64,000 nucleotides of DNA from Cytidiella melzeri. Lineage: Eukaryota; Basidiomycota; Agaricomycetes; Polyporales; Irpicaceae. The notes beneath the pieces were generated by a model. That model ran no database searches, had not been told where the DNA came from, and saw only the letters and a program-made list of their open reading frames with translations. The stretch covers positions 170,757 to 234,756 of the forward strand of contig JABYQR010000028.1 of NCBI GenBank assembly GCA_022592445.1, written 5' to 3'. Position 1 is the first letter of the stretch; each line of letters begins with the position of its first letter. Of the stretch, positions 53,928-62,244 are shown piece by piece. A program made the position numbers and the translations under genes.

Positions 53928-56900
53928 ATGGCACCCAGGCCAATGCCCCCTCCTCAGGTCGACCTCGAGAACGACAACAATGAAGTTCACCCCGACGAGG
54001 CGGTCGACTTCGACTCAGACAATGATTATCAGGGGACGAGGCCCTACCGCACAGAACAGGTGTTCACGGACGTACAGACAGGTATAGGTCAGCATTGGAG
54101 ATGCTCTGCCTCGAGGAAATCGCCAAATGCATCAAAGGAGCCATCTGTTAAGACCGACTATCGTCAAGGGACAAATTGTCAGGTCAGAACCCCTTGGTGT
54201 AGCTACACTCAAGGTCTGATGATGGTCTAGGCCGCGCGGTCGCTGTCAAGCACAGTGGCAGACAGATGATGGTTCGATAGAAGGAATATTGATACGAAGT
54301 GGATAGACTGAGGTTCTAGCCCCATGTCTAACGGCTATTTATACATGTTGACCTAACTACTTTTGGACCAGTCCGAGGTAGTGGTAGCAAATCGGAGAAA
54401 CAGAAAGGAAGAACAATGCACAGAGAACAGCCACTACTCTGGAAAGCCAATGAGAGAAAAGACCGTCAAGGTGCGGAAACAGGGAACAATAGAAAGGGGA
54501 AACATGAGGCAGAGATCAAGGGGTTGAACCCGAAACAGGGGATAGACGGAGTTGGATCCAAAACAGGGGATAGGCGGGGTTGGACCCGATGGAGTGGTAG
54601 CGGAGGTATGGAAAGACCGAGGGTTGAACCAAGGCAATGGTAACCAATCGGAGTTAGGTCCGAGGTTTGAATGGACATCAGAAGGCAACTGATAACTTAA
54701 TAGTCCGTGTTGCATGGAGGAGATGTGGATCAGGGAATGATGGAGGAAGGACGAGTTGGATTGTCAAGGCAATTGTAAAAGAAGATAACTGGTTATCAAG
54801 GTAATCGAAGAAGTAAAGGAAAATAATAGGGTGTGAAGACCGTTCGTAACACCATCGAAGTTCTCTCGGAGAAGTTTAGCCTTGACGTCGCAAATCTCGT
54901 CTACTACATGACACTGCTTCAAGGCGAGGAGGCGGATACTGGGAGAATTAGGTATGAGTGGTTATAATTCGCTATCTACTGATTCTGACTCCATCGTTGA
55001 AGATACGCTCGCACTGCGTTCTTGCACAGCGACCGGTTCCCGTTCATGGTCTGCAAGTGGAGACGCGGTTGCAACCGCATGCATGGGAAGGAATACAGCA
55101 CCCAGGCTGCTCATAGGTCGTTGGACAAATGGTCCATGGAAAATGTCAACGTGCTCATCAACCGCGAGATGCGTGAGCTCGCCCCGGTCATGCGCGCACC
55201 GATAAAGGACCTTACCGCCGACAAGCTGCTCGAGCTCAACCTTCAAGACTTTGCAAGCACGATCAAATTGAAAGCTCCCGTTCTGTGGGATGTACTTCAC
55301 AGCGCGTCACCGACCCCCGCACAGCTGGATCGAAACAGCTACAACGATCACACGGCGGTAAGTGCTTGTGCACGCATGATATGTGAACCTGTGTTTGACG
55401 TTCGATTTCAGTCCATCGTTATGATGGCAAGTACGTGCTGCTACGGTTGCTTGCACAAACGCTGCCGTCTCCAGCATAATAGCGTTTACTTCAAGGCTAG
55501 TGGGCTTGCAGCAAAGGCGCACAGCACAACACACGCGTACGGAATTACGATGAGTCACTCATGGGTGTACCATCTTGTTGACAAGCTCTTGGACGATGCT
55601 AAGTGACAGCAGCGTGAAGACGTCGCTATCTATCCCATCTTCCTCTCGCAGGACAATATCAACCTTGGATTTCATGTCTACAAGCAGCGCACCACCAATC
55701 AGCACCACTTCAACAGCGGAACTGCTGCCACGCTCTTTGTCATCGCCGACTTGAACGTGGTCTGGCCGGAACGCAAGGCCTATCAGCAGCACCGCATAGC
55801 CAATGTCGACAAGTTCATCACAGCCGTGGGAATTCAAAAACTTGAACTAGCTGCAGCGCCTCGCCTCCGACTCCATGCTATCCATCATGTCCTTAAGTTT
55901 CTCACTGGAACTGTGGCTTTTGACTTTGACTCGTACGAGCACAAGCATTCCCCAATCTTTACACGTCCAGCTCCTACTCACCAGCTCCCTATCGGAAAGG
56001 CGCACGCAGTCCGCCAGTATGTTCTCAATACTGTACATATAGAGTCTGTGTCTCAAGAAGGCACCCGTCAATGCATTGATGAGTGGATGAAACAACTCAA
56101 GCTGGACGGACCGGAGGAGACGTTGAGGAACCATCCGGTCTTTCAGCATCTGCTTGTCTGGATTGGAGATCAACTCACGACCGTCCGTGTTCGCTCAATC
56201 AAGAAGGACCGCAGTGAGGACTTCAACTTCATCCAGAGATTTGATCAACTTGTCGAAATCTTTGGATGGTTTCACGCGCAGCTTGCTGAGGAGCATTCAT
56301 TTCACAAGCAATACTACAAGAGTATGGACCTCTTTGGTCTCCGACACGGCTTCGAGCTTCTGAAACGCAAGGGGCTACATAGCCCATCTGTTAAGGGTAT
56401 GCATTGATGGAACAGCTCTTGTCTGTCTGCTAAAAATGCCTGTTAGGTCCGTTCCACCATAGAATGCAAGAAGCACTATAGCATATCGCCGAGGCACGCT
56501 TCCGTGATCTTTGGTGTGTTGTTGCCAAGGTCACAAAGCTCTCTGACTTGCGGAGCCTTCTGCCCAACCAACTTCATGACCTTGCTGCTCGCATTGTTGA
56601 TAACTACGCATCCACTGCTGCCCTGCAGCTTCAGAAACAACTTCCAGTCGAAGAGCAAGACGATGTTCTCATGCAAGGCATTCTATTCTGCCGCAATTTA
56701 CTCAACTACATTGAGCTGGATGACTCAATGAAGACGGGAGATGTTGGTAGGATGGAGGACCTTCTTCCACGTCTTCTCTTTCGGTTCAATGGTGGTTCAA
56801 GCTCAAATTATGCTATCGAGCTCCTAGAGCTCCTGCAGGGTCTTCAACATGAGTGGCCTCCAGAGTTACGGTAAGCTGTACAGCTCAATAGTACAATTCA

Positions 56901-57452
56901 GCTGCTTACATATGCCTCAGATCCTTCATATTGCGCTACTGCTGGCTTGCCAATACCACAGGCCAAGAGGGGCGCTTCTTCGCGTTTGATATGCTTCAAG
57001 AGCATAACATCCGAGATATTAAGGTTAGCTTGATTGCATGTCTCATCTATTGTCTCAATGTGGCTCACATTTTTAAGCACACTTTTGCTGTTCATGGCCC
57101 TTTCTCGACCTGGGAATACATCAAGAAAATTTCAGCCGCAATTCCGGCTCAGTGGCGAATCAAAGACCATGTCGAAGCTGAGTTCAGTCACTTTCAACGG
57201 GGAAAGTCTCATACAACACCTGAATGGGAAAAAGATGTTGCTGGCCTGCAGGAATCCTACAGAGTCAACTCTACTCATGTCTACAGGCCTGGCCGTCATA
57301 CAGCATCTTCACCATTGGATTACATATCTTTAGGTGGTGACCATAAGAAGCTCACAGCTACAATTTGTCGCTGGAAGGTAAAGCGTGTCTCAGTAAGGTC
57401 AACTGAGGAAATTTTTGTTGATTCAGACAACAAAGAAATCCCAGTTCCATAG
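53928..57452 (+). pseudogene. DUF6589-family gene, interrupted by a solo LTR and two stop codons
   Basis: Remnant of a gene for a DUF6589 protein, a family widespread in mushroom genomes and often repetitive, suspected to be transposon-derived. Family blocks in order are FSLDVANLVYYMTLLQGEEA (near 54890), THAYGITMSHSWVYHLVDKL (near 55560), TTNQHHFNSGTAATLFVI (near 55720), LVWIGDQLTTVR (near 56160), IFGWFHAQLAEEHSFHKQYY (near 56275), HIAEARFRDLW (near 56500) and FAFDMLQEHNIRDIKV (near 57000). Lesions: a 707-bp LTR splits a helix; TGA at 55604-55606 and TAG at 56479-56481 fall in frame within conserved stretches; and the frame between the first 50 codons (MAPRPMPPPQVDLEN...) and the LTR junction is shifted. 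The remaining introns look normal. The C-terminus reaches TAG at 57450-57452. It is dead unless read through. Confidence 0.88.
54146..54852. mobile_element. Solo LTR of an LTR retrotransposon with 5-bp target duplication
   Basis: The element begins TGTTAAGACCG and ends GTTCGTAACA, so it has TG...CA ends inside a 5-bp terminal inverted repeat (TGTTA/TAACA). It is flanked by perfect copies of CCATC at 54141-54145 and 54853-54857, the 5-bp duplication expected of retroviral-type integrases. Removing the element and one CCATC joins the DUF6589 reading frame exactly, which is strong independent proof. A TATA-like CTATTTATAC lies at 54335-54344. Short direct repeats of AAACAGGGGATA type occur at 54530-54580. 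No gag or pol sequence is present, so the internal part was lost by LTR-LTR recombination. Gypsy or Copia class cannot be told from the LTR alone. Confidence 0.93.
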
Positions 57453-58079
57453 GGCACACATGTTACAATTCCTGAAGAATGAAGAAGAATTGTTCCAGTG
57501 TGCTCCAGCACATTGATGCCTTTTCAGATGTGACCTTTTTGTCCCCCAAAGTGTGGGAATTTGATGGCAGAATACAGACAGTAACAGTGTCAATAACAAA
57601 ACAATGAATCCAGCTGATGGCATCACATTGGCCTTGTCATCAGCCCTTTATAACTTTGTATCAGATCACTTTTGCAATCAAAATGCAGTTTTAGATTTTT
57701 ACAGACTGCATATGGGTACAAATTTGTACATATAATACACCATTGGATAGCCCTATCTTGTGGCAACATCCTGGTACAAACATTCTGTCAATTGAAGTGG
57801 GATTGAGCACATTATGGCCAGTCTACTGAAAATGGTCTTCCAGACTCAGATTCAAACTCCACCGCTGCTGGCAAATGATGTCAAATCCTGGTCAGGTTGA
57901 TGTGCAGCAATCTACAGACATTGCTTGCTCTTTGAACAAGGAATACAATTAGAAGACATGCCACACATAGTATTGGCTCTGAGCAAGAATTACCAGTACT
58001 TTGGAAGCTAACTACAAATTCTTAATCCCTACATTCTTCGACAATGTGAATTTGTGGCTGCACTAGTAGTGAGTACTGT
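57453..58079. other. AT-rich intergenic DNA
   Basis: Downstream of the DUF6589 pseudogene the sequence becomes AT-rich. I found no gene, RNA or clear repeat before the tandem array begins. Confidence 0.5.
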
Positions 58080-59030
58080 ATCTGATTGTTCCACAAAGTT
58101 TCACAACTGTTAGTTGGTTTCTAAGCAGGATTTAAAATCAGAATACAGCCTGTGGCAGTTCCAATGGAGGTGAGGCAGTTCAGACATTAACAGTACATGG
58201 TTGCATCAGCAGCAAGCACTGCATTGGACTGTTGCACAAATGTTCACAACCATTAATTGCTCTCTCAGGAGGAGTTACAATCAGAACACAGCCTGTGGTG
58301 TTTTTGATGGGGCTGAGGCAGTTCAAACATGAACAGGACGTGGTTGCATCAGCATAGAGCACTGCCTTTGATTCTTCCATACAGTTTCACAACCACCAGT
58401 TACTCTATAAGCAGGAGTTAAAATCAGAACACAGCCTGTGGCAGCTCTAGTGGGGGTGAGGTAGCGCAGATATCAGCCGGACGTGGTTTTATCAGCAGCC
58501 AGCACTGCATTCAATTGGTCCACTAAGTTTCACAACCACTACTTTCTAAGCAAGAGTTACAACTGTGGCAGTTCCAATGGGGGTGAGGCAGTCCAGACAT
58601 GAACAGTGCATGGTTGTGTTGGCAGCAAGCACTGCATTTGATTGGTCACAAGGTTTCACAAACACTTCTCCCTAAGCAGGAGTTACAATCAGAACACAGT
58701 CTGTGGCAGTTCCAATAGGGGTGATGCAGCTCAGACTGTGGTTGCATCAGCAGCAACCACTGCATCAGATTGTTCCACAAAGTTTCACAGCCATTAGTTG
58801 CTCTCTAAGGAGGAGTTACAATCACAACACAGCCTGTGGCAGTTCTAGTGGGGCTGATGCAGTTCAGACATCAACAGCACGTGGTTGCATCACCGTAGAG
58901 CACTGCCTTTGATTCTTCCACACAGTTTTACAACCACTAGTTGCTCTATAAGCAGGAGTTACAATCAGAACCCAGCCTGTGACAGCTCCAATGGGGTTGA
59001 GGCAGTGCAGAAAGCAACAGGACACATGTA
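58080..59030. repeat. Tandem array of about seven 127-145-bp units
   Basis: A recurring core (CACAA-GTTTCACAACCA, then CTAAGCAGGAGTTACAATCAGAACACAGCCTGTGGCAG-like sequence, then GGTTGCATCAGCAGC) appears at about 58091, 58233, 58378, 58519, 58647, 58774 and 58919, spaced 127-145 bp. Copies are diverged. Two pairs of monomers (58233/58774 and 58378/58919) lie exactly 541 bp apart and share private variants such as GAGCACTGCCTTTGATTCTTCCA, pointing to a higher-order duplication. No open frame spans the array. Confidence 0.85.
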
Positions 59031-59869
59031 GCATGTTTCAGCAATTGATCTAATGAGACACCCTCAAGCCCTTCATTCTTGAAGCAAGTAATTTTCTAGA
59101 ATCAGCAGTGAGCACTGCACAAGATTAATGACCAGATAGATGGAGCTCCTTGCTACCATTGGTGACTACCTTCATCAATGTATGGCTCCTGATCCCACAA
59201 TCAAATTTATCAATTGTAGTACAGTCACTTTATCTGAGATCAAGTTGCCTATCAAAGGTGTCACCAATAGCAAATGCCTGTAATACAGTCAATATTGATG
59301 ACCAGATAACTTGGTAAGGTCCTTACCAGGCACAGAATTGTTTACTGAGGTTCTTTGTGATAACAAAGTCACAGGTGCAATTAACTATTTCATGCTATAT
59401 GATTTATTCAATTTGCTCTCAATAACAAAATCACTTGTAGCTCTGCTCCTGCAGTTTACCAAATTGTATCTAGATTATTTAACATAGTTCAACACCATTA
59501 AGAAGAAGATGCATGTCCTTGGCACTCAGTCCAAATATAGAACATATGAGTGACTGCTATGTACCATATCCCCCTATTTTGAGTAGTATATACCGTCGGC
59601 TAACGACAATCCATATCACTATACTTGAGTACGAGCAACCATATATTTGTGTCGTTCATTTTGACTATATTATTGCACTACATTTGAGTGACAGCAGACA
59701 TACATTTGCGTTGTGTTGATGGTTGTACATAGCATCGAAGTAGTATACCGAACAAACATGAATAGCAGCCAGCATTACAATGTAACTGCTGTCAAAGAAG
59801 CATACATTGACCACATTTTACATAACATTAAAGATATATATTCCGTGCAGCTATGGGTGTAGGAGTGGA
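59031..59869. other. AT-rich DNA between two tandem arrays
   Basis: No gene recognised. The phrase GATGACCAGATAACTTGGTAAGGTCC near 59298 weakly echoes AATGACCAGATAGATGG near 59126. These are probably decayed repeats. Confidence 0.4.
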
Positions 59870-60840
59870 TATACATCAAGTACAATTTCTTTGGAGTTTG
59901 TCATTGTTTTGTGTGCAACCCACATGAAAGCAATTGGGCATGACCTCATTTGAGCGGACCTGCCCCAATGCATAGAACCATCATTTAGGTGTGTGCTAAG
60001 ATGTCTTGCCACGCATTTTACGTACCAGCCCATATATATAGCAGAGGGTGTTAAGGAAACATAACATGATATTTGCATGTGTACCAATTACTCTGCTATG
60101 ATGTATTCAGTGTGAAATGCATTTGAACCAAGGTTCATGTTGCATTCATGGGAGCACGATATACACGGGAGCTACACAATTGGCTGTCATTGTTGTGTGT
60201 GCAACCCACATGGAAGCAATGGGGAATGACCTCATGTGGGCGGACCTACCCCCATGTATAGCAGCGTCATTTGGGTATGTGCTAAGATGTTATGCCCCGC
60301 CTTTTACGTACCAGCCCATATATATAGCAGAGGGTGTTAAGGATACATAACACGAGATTTGCATGTGTGCCAATTACTCTGCTATGATGTATTCAGTGTG
60401 AAATGCATTTGAACCAAGGTTCATTTTGCATTCATGGGAGCACAATATACACGGGAGCTACACAATTGGTTCTCATTGTTGTGTGTGCAACCCACATGGA
60501 AGCAATGGGGAATGACCTCATTTGGGCGGACCTACCCCCATGTATAGCAGCGTCATTTGGGTATGTGCTAAGATGTTATGCCCCGCCTTTTACGTACCAG
60601 CCCATATATATAGCAGAGGGTGTTAAGGATACATAACACGAGATTTGCATGTGTGCCAATTACTCTGCTATGATGTATTCAGTGTGAAATGCATTTGAAC
60701 CAAGGTTCATGTTGCATTCATGGGAGCACAATATACACGGGAGCTACACAATTGGTTCTCATTGTTGTGTGTGCAACCCACATGGAAGCAATGGGGAATG
60801 ACCTCATTTGGGCGGACCTACCCCCATGTATAGAAGTCTC
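59870..60840. repeat. Tandem array of 286-bp units, about 3.5 copies
   Basis: The marker CAATTACTCTGCTATGATGTATTCAGTGTGAAATGC starts at about 60085, 60371 and 60657, exactly 286 bp apart. The leftmost copy is clearly diverged. The next ones differ from each other at only a few positions. The last is cut off at about 60840, where unique sequence begins. Each unit contains CCCATATATATAGCAGAGGGTG and a 77-codon open frame that exists only because the units are nearly identical. High identity between inner copies suggests recent amplification or ongoing homogenisation. Confidence 0.92.
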
Positions 60841-60995
60841 ATTTGGTTGCAAGCATGCATAGCTCAAATGTCTGTGATGTCAATGTTCCCCCACGTTCCA
60901 TTTTCAGCGCTTTACTTCCCCGGCCTGCCCCGGAATGTTCCGTGTTCATTTTGAAAACTGAAACACGACATCTTCCCTCACTTCAGAACCAAAGC

Positions 60996-61709
60996 ATGTC
61001 TCACTCAAGGAGGATTCCCACCCGCCGCATCCCGAGGATCACTCCGGCCAATGTTCCTGCCTCACTAGAGCGATGGCACCTGCCAGGAAGTCGAGCAACC
61101 TTGGACTGGGGTGATCTTGTTCCAGATCCCCGAAGCTCTCACAGCTTTGAGAGCCTGTTTTCTGCAACCGTCCATAGCCCTTCGCCTTCCAGCCTGGGAT
61201 CTTCTCAAACCACCTGCGCTGAGCAGAACAGTGCTTGCCAGTACCCTGCTGGCTACACTGATCATCTCCACCACCACTCTGCCAACCACACCTACAATCT
61301 TCACCGTCTTTCCCACACCGACTACAGCCAGAATAATCAGCCTTCCAACCTAAGTGGGATCAGGAGTGGAGTTATGGTGTGTGCCAGCCCTACTTGTCAG
61401 GACTGGAAGGATCGAATGGTATCACCATGGAGAGTATATTGGGCCCCAAAGCGCATTGGGCGAGGAGCAACGGTGTTACTGGATGCGTCTGGCAGGGGAG
61501 AGGAAGAGGTGGTGTACAAGATTGAGGGGATATACTCAGAGGCAAGGTCGTCAATTGGTATGTGGGCCAGTCCTGTATATGACGACACCTTGCCTACCAT
61601 TATACTCTTCATCCCTCATGGTTATGCTCGTCTGAGCTTTGTGGATAGACTGGTCCGTAGAATACGCCGTAGCCAGCTTCTGGATGGTAGCAGCTTTCTG
61701 TTCTTCTGA
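60996..61709 (+). CDS. Orphan ORF of about 237 codons, hypothetical
   Basis: An uninterrupted frame from ATG 60996 (an earlier in-frame Met lies at 60855) to TGA at 61707-61709. The first half is rich in Ser, Pro, His and Arg (SHSRRIPTRRIPRITPANVP). The second half looks more folded, with WKDRMVSPWRVYWAPKRIGRG, GEEEVVYKIEGIYSEARSS and a hydrophobic IILFIPHGY. No known domain is recognised. The frame begins soon after the 286-bp array and its stop lies inside a small direct duplication. It could be a real accessory gene, a piece of a transposable element, or chance. Confidence 0.4.
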   Translation: MSHSRRIPTRRIPRITPANVPASLERWHLPGSRATLDWGDLVPDPRSSHSFESLFSATVHSPSPSSLGSSQTTCAEQNSACQYPAGYTDHLHHHSANHTYNLHRLSHTDYSQNNQPSNLSGIRSGVMVCASPTCQDWKDRMVSPWRVYWAPKRIGRGATVLLDASGRGEEEVVYKIEGIYSEARSSIGMWASPVYDDTLPTIILFIPHGYARLSFVDRLVRRIRRSQLLDGSSFLFF

Positions 61710-61905
61710 CTTTGTCATATTTTTCTTAACAGACATTTGCTCACCGCCCTTCATTTCTACGCTCTTTTATTGAAGAATCACTCTTTTTCATAGTATAACG
61801 GTATCAGCTTTCTGTTCTTCTGACTTTGTTAACGGACTTCTGCTTACCTCCCTTCATTTCCATGCTCTTTTCTTGACAAACCACTCTTTTCTATAGTATA
61901 CTGGA
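61686..61905. repeat. Direct duplication of about 110 bp
   Basis: Two adjacent diverged copies each contain CAGCTTTCTGTTCTTCTGAC, then CCCTTCATTTC, then CATGCTCTTTT/TACGCTCTTTT and CACTCTTTT--ATAGTATA, offset by about 114 bp (first marker at about 61691 and 61805). The first copy includes the stop codon of the orphan ORF. Confidence 0.8.
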
Positions 61906-62244
61906 ATTTTCTACTCCTTGAAAATCATACAAACGCGTTTTTGTTCACTTGCTTAAAGAGGTAAAGTTTGGTTTATAGTTATGCCTGCTGAGGGTAGAAT
62001 AGTGTATACACAAATCAAGGAGTACATGTGAGAAAGTATACATACTGCCAGCAACATAAGCAAGGATCATTGTATTTTCCAAACATATACATACAGCAAA
62101 GCATGTATTGTATTGCTACGTGAGTACCAGTAATGTTACACATTTACATAGGGTGCATATGGGCTTAAGTGCTGCTTATTAGACACACAGGCCTAGAAAA
62201 CATGATTGCAATTCTTCTTTACATGCAGCAGTAGCTCGCATGCA
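61906..62244. other. AT-rich convergent spacer
   Basis: This is the tail-to-tail interval between the orphan ORF and the oxygenase gene. No feature beyond AT-richness is seen. Confidence 0.4.

Noticed and set aside
54146..54852. The gap in the DUF6589 gene as a long intron
   Set aside because: TG...CA ends, terminal inverted repeats and the perfect CCATC duplication with exact frame restoration fit an LTR; the ends do not match splice sites.
60117..60636. Two near-identical 77-codon frames
   Set aside because: They are the same stretch of consecutive 286-bp tandem units; identity of the DNA, not coding constraint, explains them.
58080..60840. CRISPR-like array
   Set aside because: Repeats are directly adjacent, long and without unique spacers, and the genome is eukaryotic.
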